From Rhodeus uyekii (lineage: Eukaryota > Chordata > Actinopteri > Cypriniformes > Acheilognathidae): a stretch of 64,000 nt of DNA. Under the pieces are notes generated by a model that did no database searches, had not been told where the DNA came from, and worked only from the letters and a program-made list of their open reading frames with translations. Shown one piece after another: positions 41,480 through 53,271 of this stretch. Numbering within the stretch: position 1 is the stretch's first letter; each line of letters starts with the position of its first letter. A program made the translations under genes and the position numbers. Where the stretch lies: positions 124,001-188,000 of the forward strand of contig JAWRVZ010000314.1 of NCBI GenBank assembly GCA_037043235.1, read 5' to 3'.

Positions 41480-44400
41480 GTGTGTGTGTAAATAAACAAA
41501 TATACACACATATACAGGCCACCAAGTGTAAAATTATTAGATAATATAAAAAATATTTATATAGCAGTTTTTCTTCATGGTATCGATGTCAAAATTGTGA
41601 AAACAAACACACTTTAATTGACGTGTACTAACAGAACTAGTGTAGAGTAAAACAGAAGTGCTGATAATTCTACCCTGCTTTAGTAAAAAAACGTGACATC
41701 TAAATCAGTCAGATATTTATTTAAATTGTCAACATTTAATCTCACTTATTAAATGCATAAAAAAATGGTTAAACCAATGTAAGCCAGTGAGGATTGTTAC
41801 ATTTTAAATTGTGCCGGAGACACAAATGGAAAGGTTTTTTTATTTTTTAGATTATGTGTCCAGCAGCGTGTCTGTGTCAAGTTACCAGAAATAACACTTT
41901 ATAGTGTTGCATTATTTCTCCACAAAATAAAAACGATTTTGGATCTTATTTCAAGCAACAATTACACTGGAAACCACAAACAGCTTATAAAATAATCAAT
42001 TACATGAAAATATATCATGTAACCAAACATGAATAAGTCCAATAAATCTCAAAGTTTTGACAAGGACAAAAGCACATCTATATGAATTTAATTACAATTT
42101 GCAACATTAAAACTCTTCAAAAGAGACTACCATACCTAAATGTTGATCTCTGTGTCATTAGTGTAAGATCAGGTTCACATGTGTCCAGCTCTGTGTCTGT
42201 GAAGAGTGACCGTTCAAAAGGTGAAGTGCCGGACTTCAGTGAGGAAACACCATCTGTCACTGAAAGGTATTTCATGTTATAAAACATTTTCTTTTAAACA
42301 TTTGTCAGAGGATTCACAGCTAATGCTTTTTCCCCCATTTGTTTAATTTGAGGTTTGAATTCACAACACTCTAAAAGTCAATATCCACTGGGTTAATAAT
42401 GTAACCTACAATACAGTATTTCAATATAAAATGCAAACCTCAAACATTTCTCCACATCAACTGCAATTATTTGCACTTACAAGAAATAAAAAAGTACATA
42501 TATGACATCAAAATACACTCCCACAATATTATATATATATATAATATATTGTAAATCACTCTTTACAAATCATTCAAATAATAAAAAGGAAAATAACATA
42601 TGAAAATAAGAAACAACACATCTGGGCTATCAAGCTATTAGTGCCGCTACAAATTTATATATTCACCCTTGCTCTAATTCTGGTTAAAATTTTATAAAAC
42701 AGAAAATATGTTTTCCCTTCACAGACTGAAACAGAATATCTTACAGAGCATAGAGTGTGTTATTGTGCTTCAAAACAAAAGACATGGTTGTATTTAAATG
42801 TCTTACACTGTTATTATGAATCTTATATAAATAACAGGTTATTTTAGTTTATCATCAAATTAAATGGATTTAAAAATTAAATACATATTTATTCTCTAGA
42901 AGCCGGGCTAAATGAGCAAATCCCCACACATGACAGCAGGTGTGATCAGACCCTCAGTCATCTATCAGATACCAAACACACACATTGCATTGTTATCAGA
43001 AATACCAGGATATACACTGTTTATGTTGTTGTAAATAAACAAAAAACAAATAAATAATTTCCTATTCATTGTAGAGTACATTAAATAAATCCATTAGGGT
43101 AAATCCATTCATTTCACTACACCCCTTAAAAACAAAGGTGGTCTAAATAAAAATAAACAATAAAGGAATAAATAAATCCCATAATAATCCGTCTAAGCTT
43201 TGAGTCTCTACTGAAAGTGTCATTCATTTAACAGGCAAATAGCATGTACCATCTTAATTGCAGGAAATCTTAAATTTTCATTTTCAAAAATAGAAATAAA
43301 AAATAAAACCAATTCAAATAATCATTTCAATCATTATTTCCACTGAAAAAAAGAATTTCACAGTATTCAAACCATGTTAACATTCCAAAATTCAAAATCA
43401 AATAATAATGATTTCCTTTGTAGGGGAATTTACAGTTAAGACCCGAGGACCAGATATGTTGAATGAAGACCAGGAGTCAGAAGTGCAGTCAATAGAAGAC
43501 ATTTTAGTGAAGTTTAGTTTGCAGTTTCATCAGCAGAAGCCAGCTTCAGGTCTCACAAGGAGTTCGTAGGCCGCCCCACTTACAATAACATTGTTACAGC
43601 AATTATACTCTAACAGAGGGTGCTAACTACGTCAATGATGACGTTTAAATGATTCTGATTGGCTAAGAAAGAAAGAAAGAAAGAAAGAAAGAAAAACAAA
43701 GCTAGTAATTTTCCACACAAGAGCAGACAGTCTGAAGCATATCTTCGTTGATCACGTGGTTGACGGGTTGGTGACGTGGCTTGTCGAGAACAGCAAGTCA
43801 TTCCGTCTCCTGATGGTGCCAGTTAATCACCTCACCAATACAGACCATATTAACGCACACACACAAATACACAGCTTCTCCAAGGCTGAACTCGGCTCAG
43901 GCTCCAACAATCAACAGAACCTTCCCAAAACATTCTGATAACACCATTGAGAACTGTTGAGCCGTGCAGACAATATTCATCCTTACACGATGGAAAACTA
44001 CAGAAAAGTAAAGAGAGGATATAACTAATAGAAATCCCTAACTTGATTATACATCACTCTTTACAAATCATTCAAATAAGAAAGGGAGAAGAACATATGA
44101 AAAATAAGACAAAGAAACATATGAAAATTAAGACAAAGAAAATAATATAGGTACAAATAAGAAAAATGAAAGAATATATATATACAAGCGGCAATGGATT
44201 TCCGAATAGTATCCTTCACCTTTAAAGCAAATTTTGTTCTCAGTATCTTGATGGTTTTCCAAATCGTCTCTATCACTGGGTTTCTAAGAAGCAGAAGTCG
44301 TCATTGATTAAACGTGTATAGCGGTGTAAGGGTGTTTTGCCAACAGTGGTTCAGATGCAGGATTGCCGAATGACTAAAGAAACATTATCAGACTGTAGCT

Positions 44401-46858
44401 AAATGTTTTTTCTTTCTCTCTGTTCTTTGTGTCATTAGTGTAAGATCAGGTTCACATGTGTCCAGCTCTGTGTCTGTGAAGAGTGACCGTTCAAAAGGTG
44501 AAGTGCCGGACTTCAGTGAGGAAACACCATCTGTTACTGAAAGGTATTTCATGTATTATTCTTGGTCACACTTAGGCCACGTCCACACGATGCCGGTGCA
44601 TTCCCTATCCGATCATAAACACGGCATCGGCGCAAGAAATATCAGCGTCCACACGAAACCACTAAAACCGACTGAACACGGTGTAGTACATATGCCAGAC
44701 CAGTGTGAGGCGCTGTAATTCTGACACAGATACACACTATACACAGAGAAGAAGACTTTGCGCATGCATTGTTGTTGCTGTTCATTGTTGCCAGATTGCT
44801 ATTTACCTTTTGGTCACGTCCGACCGGGAAAAAATGCATTGGGCTGGTTGATAAAATTTGGGATGGTTTTTGATGCATAAAATTGCTCAACATTTTTCAT
44901 TATTTATAAGAGTACGCACTTTGGGCTGGTATTTTTTAAATGGGAGGGTTTTAAGCTGTAGCTGCGCTGGAATCTTCAGTCCAATCTGGCAACACTGTTG
45001 CTGTTACTGTGACGCAGCCAACACGTGATGTGATGACATCATCGGTAAACAAAAAATATATGGATTGGCCGTCCACACGAGTCCGCAAGGGTGTCTGATT
45101 CAGATCTATCCACTTTAGGACCCGGTATAAAAAGTGAGCGGATTCAGTCTCCCAAACCGCCGGATCCGTGTGGATGGAACGCCAATCCGATAAGAAATGT
45201 ATGACTGTAGACTGTGTTAGAAGGTTTGTCAGTAAATACTGATCATGAAACATTTTAATTCAAGTATTTATCAGAATATTCATGGCTAATGATTTAGTTT
45301 TTTTATTGGCTAAAGAATGCAGTGGAAATGTAGTATTTTATTTTATTTGTTAATAGGCGTTCATGTGAGACAGGACATCAGAACCCCAAGAATTCCAAAG
45401 ACAATCTTCATTGTATCTTCCAGGTAGGGAAATATGGGATCTATTATGCAAAATTCACGTTTGAACATAAATGTGTGTTGGTAGTGTGTGCATACAACCA
45501 CACTATATTTTTATCCCTATAAAACCTCAACAGTCTCATAGAACAAGCGTTTTCATTTTCTGAGCAATGTGACATCACACCTACGCACTTATATAAAACA
45601 GCATTCTTGCTTATGTGGTATTACATAACTATATTATATGTTATTAATATTTAAAAAAACTCACACCGGGATATTTTTGCTCTCATAACTTTAATTATTG
45701 CTCCATTCTTGGCTTTATCATGGAGTTAATTCTTTTAGACTCTCAAGTTGTGTTTTTGTTAGTTTTTTATTGAGTCATTGATGATAAATATCTCACACCT
45801 CCAGCCCAAATTGTCAGCATTATTTTGTGCTTTTCACTACTCCCTACATGATCGCAGAAAATAATGTTTTTAATCATGTGTATAATTTATAATCACTTTA
45901 ATAAAGTTTGAACTATTTTTGATACATAAAATAATTTCATTTTATATTGTGGAGCTGTCTAATATAATTTTTACTAGTAAAAATACAATTACAATGGGTA
46001 ACACTGGGAACAATTTAAACTAAACCGCATGCCGTAATATTGCTTCTGATTTCACTGAAGTAGATCTAATCTGAAAATGAAGCAGCAGCACATTTGCATT
46101 TAAAGAGGCGCACACAAAAACAGCTAATTTTTTTGCATTTTCATTTTCTCTTCAATGCGTCAAGATTCTCTCTCAAACAATTATGATTTTCAGAACCGAT
46201 TCTGCCCTGAGTTTTTAACCGTAGATGTGAGATGCTGCTGCATGTGCTTTAGAAACACCTGTATTTTGCTTGCTTCCAATTCTACAAAAAAACCACACCA
46301 ATTGAAACTTCTATAAAATAATCTTTCATAAAGTTGCACAGGACATGCACTGTGAGAAACTTATGTGTTGCTTGATGTGTGTGATCTCACCTGCAGTTTC
46401 ATTTATGTTATTTGGAATGCAATGGGTTTATACAGTGTATTAAATAAATTAAACTCACTAAGAGAAGGCTGATTTCGATTTTAAATGCTCATGTGCTGCA
46501 CATGCTGTGTAAGTGGTTAAATGTACTTGCATCTCAAAAAAATGCTTTTGTGAAGTGAGATTAATGTAAACACGGTCAATTATGGTTTAAGGGATTAAAC
46601 TGACAGACAGCAGAGATCTGTGCATTAATGTGAATGAAGCTTATTAGATCTCCCATTTGTTTATGTAGTATCTTTATTAGTTAATACTTGTTTTATGTTT
46701 TAAAGCTGTATTTTGTACATTTAAAATTATTAACATACAATTATTTTAGATTAATATTTGAGTTTGTAATTATTTAAAATAAAAGATTTTAATTTTGGCA
46801 TCCTTAAAATTCCTATTCTGATAATAATAGGGTGTGTGTGTGTGTGTATGTATGTATG

Positions 46859-46920
<62 letters not shown>

Positions 46921-47198
46921 CAGTCAGGTCCATACATATTGGGACATCGATTCAAATCTAATCTTTTTGGCTCTATACACCACCTTAAAAAGTGTGAGGC
47001 ACATACACAAACTGTTGTAATTCCTACACCACTGGATGTAAATACCCTCAAATTAAAATAAAAATTGTAAAAGTAAAATCTGCAGTTAAACCACATCTTG
47101 TTCGTTTCATTACAAATACATTGTAGTGGTGTAAAGAGCCAAAAAGATTAGAATTGTGTCAATGTCCCAATATTTATGGCTCTGACTGTATATATATA

Positions 47199-47235
<37 letters not shown>

Positions 47236-50200
47236 TCAATATATACAACTATATATATATATATATATTGAAAAAAGTTAAATTATTTTTAACAACAATA
47301 TATGTATGTATATATATATATAGATATTGTTGTTAAAAATAATTTAACTTTTTTCTTTTTACAGATATTGTATTGAATAGTATTGAATAGTTTTGACCAA
47401 ATGTACAATTTGGTTAAAACTGTTGGTCTATCTTTGTGTTATGCTTTGTTTTTAGGATCTTGCAAGCAAAATAATTACATTTCTGAAGAATGAGCTTGAA
47501 AATTTTAAGAATATATTACAAAAAGAGAACACACAATCTTTTGTGAAGGACTTTACTGAGAACCAATGCAGAATCAAAGATGCAGCTCTTGATCTCACGC
47601 TACACTACCTGAGAGAGATGAAGCAAGATGAAGCTGCTGACACTCTAGAAGGTAAGAGACTCGTGATCATCAGTCAGATTGTCGCTTATAAATGTTGTAG
47701 AAGAAATATGAACTGAAACTATTTTTTTCTTCTTTTGTTTAGATGAGCTGTTCTTCATTGATCAACTAAAATGTAGCTTAAAGAAGAAGTATCAATGTGT
47801 GTTTGAAGGGATTGCAAAGCAAGGTGACTCCACACTTCTGAATAACATCTACACAGATCTCTATATCACTCAGGGTTGTAGTGAACAGGTCAATACTGAA
47901 CATGAGGTCAGACAGATTGAAGTTGCTTCCAGACATTCTGATTCACAAGAGATACCAGTTAAATGCACAAATTTGTTTGAAGCTCCTGAACAAGACAAGG
48001 AGGTCAGAACTGTTCTGACAAAAGGAGTTGCTGGCATCGGAAAATCAGTCTCTGTGCAAAAGTTTGTTCTGGATTGGGCTGAAGGAAAAGAAAATCAAGA
48101 TATCAGCTTCATATTTCCTCTTCCATTCAGAGAGATGAATTTAAAGTTGAAAGAAGAACAAAGCTTGATGGACCTTATAACTCAGTTTTTCCCAGAGACA
48201 AAAGGACTGAACCTTACAAGAAGGAATGATTTCAAAGTCCTGTTCATCCTTGATGGATTGGATGAATGTCGTCTTCCTCTAAACTTTAAGGACAATGAGA
48301 CGTGGAGTGATCCATCATCACCAGCTTCTCTGGATGTTCTCCTGACGAACCTGATCAAGGGAAATCTGCTTCCTTCTGCTCTCATCTGGATCACCACCAG
48401 ACCAGCAGCTGCCAGTAAGATTCCTCCTGAATGTATCGACCGGGTAACAGAGATACGAGGATTCAATGATGCACAAAAGGAAGAGTACTTCAAAAAAAGA
48501 TTCACAGATGAGAGTCAGGCCAAAGAAATTATTGATCATGTTAAACAATCAAAGAGTCTCTTTATCATGTGCCACATCCCAGTCTTCTGCTGGATTTCAG
48601 CCACTGTTCTCCAGAACATTTTGGAGGATAAAAGAAATAATGATGACTCATCTAAAACACTGGAATCAAATACTGAAGACACTCCCAAGACTCTGACACA
48701 AATGTACACACACTTTCTCCGCTTTCAGATCCAGCAGAGCAGACGAAAGTATGATGGAGAATACACACCTGATGTTTCCTGGGATAAAGGCGCCATCCTT
48801 TCACTGGGGAAACTGGCATTTCATCAGCTGGAAAGAAACAACCTGATTTTCTATGACACAGACCTGGAAGCCTGTGGTATTGACGTCTCTAAAGCATCAG
48901 TTTACTCAGGCATGTGTACTCAGATCTTTAAGGAGGAAACAGGGATCATTCTTGGTACCACATTCTGCTTTGTTCACTTGAGCATTCAAGAGTTTATTGC
49001 AGCTCTTTATGCACATCTGTTTCTAGACATCAACAAGAAAAGTGTGTTTGTTCAAGAATCTGCCGAACAGGAAAACAAGAATAAAACCATGATTGATTTG
49101 CCCAAGACCATTTATGCATTCCTGAATCAATACATCAGCAAGAAAAGTGTGTTTGTTCAAGACTCTGCAGAACAGGGAGACAAAAATGAAGCTATGATTG
49201 ATTTGCTCAAGACTGCAGTGGACAAGGCACTCGAGAGTGACAATGGACACCTAGACCTTTTCCTTCGCTTCCTCCTCGGTCTGTCACTCCAGTCTAATCG
49301 GCAACTCTTACGGGGTCTGTTGACACAGCAATATGAAAATGACCAGACCAAAAATGAAATAGTTCAGTACATCAAGCGGAAATTAGAGGATAATCTGCCT
49401 GCAGAGAGATCCATCAATCTGTTCTACTGTCTGAATGAACTGAATGATCAAACTCTGGTGAAAGAGATTCAGACCCACCTTAGCAAAGGAAGTCTTTCAT
49501 CTGCTGAACTTTCACCTGCCCAGTGGTCTGCTGTGGCCTTTGTGTTGTTGACATCAGAGGAAGAGATGGAGGAGTTTGATCTCCAGAAATTCAAGAAATC
49601 AGACGAGTGTCTCATTAGACTATCAGCCGTCATCAAAACCTCCAAAAGAGCTCTGTAAGTCAAACAAAGTACTGTAATGTTTTGGCTTTTTCATCTAAAA
49701 ATATATATTTTTATACCTCAGAGATCCTATGTGTTCTGGAAAAGCCTGGAAATTTGATGACTATTTTTCCTGTTTTGGAAAATAAAATAAAATGTAAAAT
49801 GCCCTGGAAATGTATTTATTCCTGAAACAATTAAAATTATCAACAGAAAGAGATATTTTCAGGGATGATGATGTTTGACATATTTAATGATGATGTTTAG
49901 TCTTGTGTTGGCCCTTGCAGCAGTTAGACAATGTTAGTAACTGCTAAAATGTTTGGAGCAAATGTCATCTGGTTATCAGCTACATAACCTAAGTAATATA
50001 ATTTCAGTAACTTGCTTACCAATTATTTTTATACACTAAGTCAAGGGTCTGCGTGGCAAACAACAGCATCAACATTTTCTATTTAGTTCTGATTGTTATT
50101 AAAATACTGGTACTTTGGTACCAAGGTGATACTGATTTAAAAAACGATTTCAGCTTTTCTGCAGTATCAGTAGAACCAAGTTGCTTTCAAACACTCCTGT

Positions 50201-50653
50201 ACATATTTTATGTAAGAGCTCTGTAAAGAACATCAACTATTTCTATTAACATCATGTTTTTAGAGTCATTATAGCCGGTGATGAGCACATCAGCACAATG
50301 GCAATGTCAGAATTGACTCAGTAGTACTTTTTGTCAAGACTGTGGAGGTAGCACTTATAATATAATATAATATAATATATAATTCATTTTTATTAAATCT
50401 ATAGGTGAGAAATATATATAATATTTGTATTAGGAAATGTATTCAATCTGATTTTTCTGTAATCTATTTATTTCCTTTGTAGGCTAAATGATTGTAACTT
50501 AACAGACAGAAGCTGTTCAGATCTGGCTACAGTTCTTGGATCAGATAACAATCTGAAAGAGCTGAACATGAACAATAATAATCTGCAGGATTCAGGAGTG
50601 AAGCTGCTCTGCACTGGACTGAAGAGTGTAAACTGTAAATTGGAGATACTAAG
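41039..50653 (+). CDS. NLR gene B: NLRC3-like FISNA-NACHT-LRR receptor (spliced, 3' end not seen)
   Basis: Paralogue of gene A. Exons: 41039-41082, 42162-42266, 44439-44543, 45357-45423, 47456-47651, 47743-49654 and 50483-50653. All junctions are AG/GT and keep one frame from ATG 41039. Protein order: MSEEGGKMSLSEEQ leader, two copies of the 35-residue Ser-rich module, linker, helical region, FISNA, NACHT, helical domains, first LRR. No further LRR exon is visible to 64000; the next 13 kb is transposons, so the rest lies beyond the window or is lost. Unlike A it keeps its initiator exon. Family role: cytosolic NTP-dependent innate sensor. Confidence 0.8.
41083..42161 (+). other. Gene B intron with TG/TA microsatellite
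   Basis: Intron; 41394-41470 is a (TG)n(TA)n tract that generates spurious ORFs. No other feature seen. Confidence 0.7.
42162..42266 (+). CDS. Gene B N-terminal repeat exon, copy a
   Basis: 105 bp, phase 2/2: VRSGSHVSSSVSVKSDRSKG then EVPDFSEETPSVTE. It differs from copy b (44439) by a single synonymous-looking base (GTCACT against GTTACT). Inclusion of one, both or none keeps frame. Confidence 0.8.
42267..43418 (+). other. Gene B intron
   Basis: AT-rich, nothing recognised apart from short TA runs near 42530-42550. Confidence 0.6.
43419..43943 (+). repeat. LTR-like repeat, 525 bp
   Basis: TGTAGGGGAA...CTGATAACA with an internal GAAA microsatellite (43665-43693). Related copies: 36740-36935 (partial), 52025-53488 (interrupted) and 54803-55134 (truncated). 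The flanks (TCCTT, CCATT) are not a clear duplication, so the LTR assignment rests on ends and copy number. Confidence 0.65.
43944..44438 (+). other. Gene B intron
   Basis: 44275-44430 is the counterpart of gene A 2885-3050. The remainder is AT-rich with no feature. Confidence 0.65.
44439..44543 (+). CDS. Gene B N-terminal repeat exon, copy b
   Basis: 105 bp, phase 2/2, encoding the same 35-residue module as copy a. Its flanking introns match gene A's single module (3060-3164), so copy b is the ancestral position and copy a the addition. Confidence 0.8.
44575..45205. mobile_element. Non-autonomous DNA element in gene B intron
   Basis: Gene A reads CACACTTAGACTGTATTAG at the equivalent site (3186-3205), whereas gene B is interrupted after CACTTA by about 630 bases beginning GGCCACGTCCACACGA and ending in CCGTGTGGATGGAACGCC plus a short tail. 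The ends are imperfect inverted repeats (GTCCACACG and CGTGTGGA). No transposase. Family uncertain. Confidence 0.75.
45206..45356 (+). other. Gene B intron, conserved with A
   Basis: Aligns with gene A 3195-3330 up to the linker exon; nothing else. Confidence 0.7.
45357..45423 (+). CDS. Gene B linker exon
   Basis: 67 bp, completing Arg and encoding RSCETGHQNPKNSKDNLHCI then FQ. Same length and phase as gene A 3331-3397. Confidence 0.7.
45424..46828 (+). other. Gene B intron
   Basis: 46440-46740 is the block shared with gene A 3690-4020 and 36185-36660. 45600-46400 is not present in A and is unassigned. Confidence 0.6.
46829..46920. repeat. (GT)n/(CA)n microsatellite
   Basis: GT run, ATGT variants, then a long CA run and TATA. 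ORFs of Cys-Val or His-Thr over it are artefacts. Confidence 0.95.
46921..47188. mobile_element. Tc1/mariner-type MITE, 268 bp
   Basis: Ends CAGTCAGGTCCATACATATT and, reversed, CAGTCAGAGCCATAAATATT, with inverted similarity continuing about 65 bases through TCTAATCTTTTTGGCTCT. Both ends abut TA, as for Tc1/mariner targets. Both flanks are TA microsatellite. Confidence 0.88.
47189..47455 (+). other. Gene B intron with (TA)n and an inverted AT-rich block
   Basis: TA tracts 47187-47270 and 47307-47325; AAAAAAGTTAAATTATTTTT at about 47272 is mirrored by AAAAATAATTTAACTTTTTT at about 47335, a foldback. Confidence 0.7.
47456..47651 (+). CDS. Gene B exon: helical region before FISNA
   Basis: 196 bp, same phase and length as 4942-5137: DLASKIITFLKNELENFKNI ... 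LHYLREMKQDEAADTLE. Substitutions against A are mostly conservative. Confidence 0.8.
47743..49654 (+). CDS. Gene B main exon: FISNA + NACHT + helical domains
   Basis: 1912-bp exon, about 637 codons, no stop. FISNA, then Walker A GVAGIGKS (about residues 94-101 of the exon), Walker B LFILDGLDEC, WITTRPAAA and FVHLSIQEFIAALYA, as in A. One codon shorter than A in the acidic loop after LEDKRNNDD. The 105-bp tandem duplication is present (49038-49247), with second-unit changes (EQGDKNEAMID). Donor GTAAGT at 49655. Protein identity to A is well above 85% by eye. Role: NTP-driven oligomerisation core. Confidence 0.93.
49038..49247 (+). repeat. In-frame 105-bp tandem duplication inside NACHT exon B
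   Basis: Units start at AAA 49038 and AAA 49143 (KSVFVQES / KSVFVQDS), the same 35-residue period as in gene A 6525-6734. Confidence 0.85.
49655..50482 (+). other. Gene B intron
   Basis: Aligned at both ends with gene A 7142-7595 and about 370 bases longer; the extra part (about 49810-50210) is unassigned. Confidence 0.65.
50483..50653 (+). CDS. Gene B LRR exon 1
   Basis: 171 bp, phase 2/2: LNDCNLTDRSCSDLATVLGS...LKELNMNNNNLQDSGVKLL. It is the last NLR exon recognised in the window; its donor GTAAGT is intact. Confidence 0.87.
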
Positions 50654-51420
50654 GTAAGTTGTGCTACAATAGACTAAACGCTGTGCTTTACAAAAATAAC
50701 AAAGGTGAACAGATCTGCATGTTTTGTACGTCGATAATTTTATATCTACTCATGTAATGGTGTTCTTTTTCTGATTTGGTCTGTCATTGACTTTTTCCTT
50801 AGCCAATGCATTTACCATTTACGATGGTAAATCTACCATTTACCATGCGTTTGGTTTTATGATACCTTAACTTGCATTAGGTGGTTATATCATGTATATC
50901 TATTATTTGTAAATTATTACGTGTATTTCCATATTGTATAAAAACTTGACCTCACAGCAAGTGTCCAACATACAGTATATATGACTCTGATTGTTCAAAC
51001 CAGGTTTATGAAACCCCTTTTTTAAATCTAAATTTAGCATTAGGCATACCGTAATTAGGATGTTAATAATTTTATTTTAAAATAAAACTGTTTTCAGCAT
51101 TCTGGTTTTCTGAAGCTTTCCTTAGCATTTGGCTTTAGATAAATATATATTAGAGTATGTAATGTCAAATGTTCATTACCATAAACTGTCCAGAATGCTT
51201 CTGGTGTAATCAGCTCTGTTGTTTTAGCATGCTGTCACTTTAAACTGTAGAAACGGTAAAATGGTGCTACAATTGTCATTATGTCTCATGGTCCAGTTGG
51301 AAATAAGCCGTGGTCTGGAAATGGGCCACGGCTATCTATCTGATAATGCCGGATACAGATGTTTTACTACTTATGACTTAATACTTGGATTGTGCTTTTG
51401 GTTCCTTTTTAAGGGAACTT
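50654..51420 (+). other. Gene B intron
   Basis: Up to about 51110 it aligns with gene A 11250-11677. Beyond that, unassigned. Confidence 0.65.
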
Positions 51421-52024
51421 GAGCTGCGTCAAAACGCTATGAGAACACTCTGCGCAAATTTGCCATGGACCACATGTATAATCAAACCATTCAAGTGAAG
51501 AGAGGTCAGAGGCGAGTGATGTCATGAACCAGAAACTATAAAAGGCATGCCAAATCAAACGGAGGCTTCAGTAGCGTTTTGTGTGACTGTTTGTCTTATT
51601 TCTTGTTGTCCGTCTACCAAGATCTAAGAGTGAAAATGGTGAACAGTCAGCATTTTAGATTGTGTGTTCATCCCTGTCCTCATTTCATTACGGGTGGGGA
51701 TTCACATGATTTTTGTGTTGGTTGTTTGGGAACAGAGCTTGCACTCAAGGGTGCTGAATGTGCTCATTGTGGACAGCTTCCATTAAGGATGCTCAGCACT
51801 TGCCTGGCACTCTTCGAGCAGAGTGCCCAGGCTCGTGCTCCTCTTTTCTCAGGTCCTGCTGTGGCTAAAATCCAGCTCCTCACACCGGGCCACACAAAAG
51901 TCCAGAGCGACACCACCTGGACTCCCCTCCAGAAAACCTGATGCCAGTGGTGTCAGGTCTCTGAGGGCAATCCTCACCGATGAGAAACGGTTTACACCTC
52001 ATTACACTGTTCCCATTTCTCCAC
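51421..52024 (+). mobile_element. DIRS-like element, 5' end and gag
   Basis: Begins GAGCTGCGTCAAAACGCTAT, the fish DIRS terminal motif, with a TATA-like ACTATAAAAGGC (51535-51546), then a Cys/His-rich gag ORF. The 3' parts continue at 53505-54780 after an interrupting repeat. Confidence 0.65.
51636..51941 (+). CDS. DIRS-like gag N-terminal fragment
   Basis: 101 codons from ATG 51636. The pattern CVHPCPHFI...DSHDFCVGCLG...CAHCGQLPLRML resembles the Cys-rich N-terminus of fish DIRS gag proteins (C-x-x-C-L-G, H-C-x-x-L-P-L-R). It terminates far short of a usual gag, so it is probably a pseudogene. Same element as the RNase H/recombinase remains downstream. Confidence 0.6.
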   Translation: MVNSQHFRLCVHPCPHFITGGDSHDFCVGCLGTELALKGAECAHCGQLPLRMLSTCLALFEQSAQARAPLFSGPAVAKIQLLTPGHTKVQSDTTWTPLQKT

Positions 52025-52191
52025 TGTAGAGGAATTACAGTTAAGGACCCAAGGACCAGATATGATAAATGAAGACCAGGAATCAGAAGTGCAGTCAGTT
52101 GTAGAAATTTTTGTGAAAAATAGTTTGCAGTTTCATCAGCAGAAGCTTCAAGTCTCACAAGGAGTTTGTTAAGCCACCCCCTTTACAATTA

Positions 52192-53271
52192 CAGTAGTAC
52201 CTCGAGATACGAAAGGCTCAACTTACGAAAAATCCAAGTTACGAAGGCAAAGACGAAAATTTTTACTGCTCTACATACGAAAAGTTTTCAAGATACGAAA
52301 GGTTTCTGAAAGTCCGAGATTCGCCCCATAACAATTTTGAAACTTACGCCGCCATTTTAGTTATAGTAGACTCGCCACCATCCTCCTGCTCTCCCATTGG
52401 TTCCTGATGCTAGCCAAGCCATGAGATCCTTCTCTCTAATTGGACAGCATCCCTCCCATCATGCATCTTCTATATGTACTGTCAGGGTAGGAGAGAGCGA
52501 GGACTCAATTGCAGGGAGGACAGGGTTTTATAAAAAAAAAACTAATAAAAAAAACTCACGGACATAAACACATGGACGAGAGCAGGCGCGGCTCGCGCAA
52601 GGCTTGAAACCGCGCCCACTCACAGGACATAGAGCTCGCAAGAACGAGTGTAAACACCTGTTCTCATGAGCTCACGACAAGGACGAACACACGAGTTATG
52701 AATGCCCGAATCCCGATCCAAAACCGAAACTGAAACTAGACAAGACCAGTCTCGGGATCAGACATCATAACCCGCACATGAGACATTACACAGACAAGCG
52801 CGCGCGCGGCTCGAATCCTCGAAGCCGTGCGCACACACACATCAAACACAAGACATTACAGTAGTGTCAGAGCTCTGCCACAAAACCAAGAAATGACTAG
52901 ACCGAATGTGGCAGAACCCGGACACGTACGTGTTGGCCTGCTTTAGGTCAGCCACTCCGCACCCGAAACTTTAAATTTTTTATGTGTTTTCATAAAGTTA
53001 AGTATACATACGTTATCTGCCGTTTGTCCTCCTCCTCCTCCTCTGCTGCCACTTTCGGAGATAGCCTCACTCGAAAGGTAAGCTTCGACATTTTACGTTA
53101 TTTCGTTGTTTATAGGTCAATTTAGCTTTATTATGATATTTAATGGGGTGTTTTTGGAGGGCTTGGAACGGATTAGCCATTTTACATGTAAAATGTGTTC
53201 CAAGATACGAAAAACTCATTATACGAAGGCCGCCTCGGAACGGATTAATTTCGTATCTCGAGGTACCACTG
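52192..53271. mobile_element. Tigger/pogo-like MITE, itself interrupted
   Basis: Inverted ends CAGTAGTACCTCGAGATACG and, reversed, CAGTGGTACCTCGAGATACG; TA on both sides (52190-52191, 53272-53273). The interior holds a solo LTR at 52480-52924; without it about 0.63 kb. Related to 17272-18282. Confidence 0.9.
52480..52924 (-). mobile_element. Solo LTR of gag-only family 1, minus orientation
   Basis: On the minus strand it matches parts of the 7789-8579 LTR (start GTTCTGCCACATTCGGTCTA, then CATTTCTTGGTTTTGTGG, and the GTTTCAAGC...GCGCGAGCC block), with a large internal deletion (445 against 791 bp). Flanks TGTAC and CGTAC differ by one transition. Confidence 0.82.

Noticed and set aside
41314..41511. 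Ile/Tyr/His-Thr ORF (also 46751-47096, 47154-47336, 15463-15651)
   Set aside because: Translations of TA, TG and CA microsatellites.
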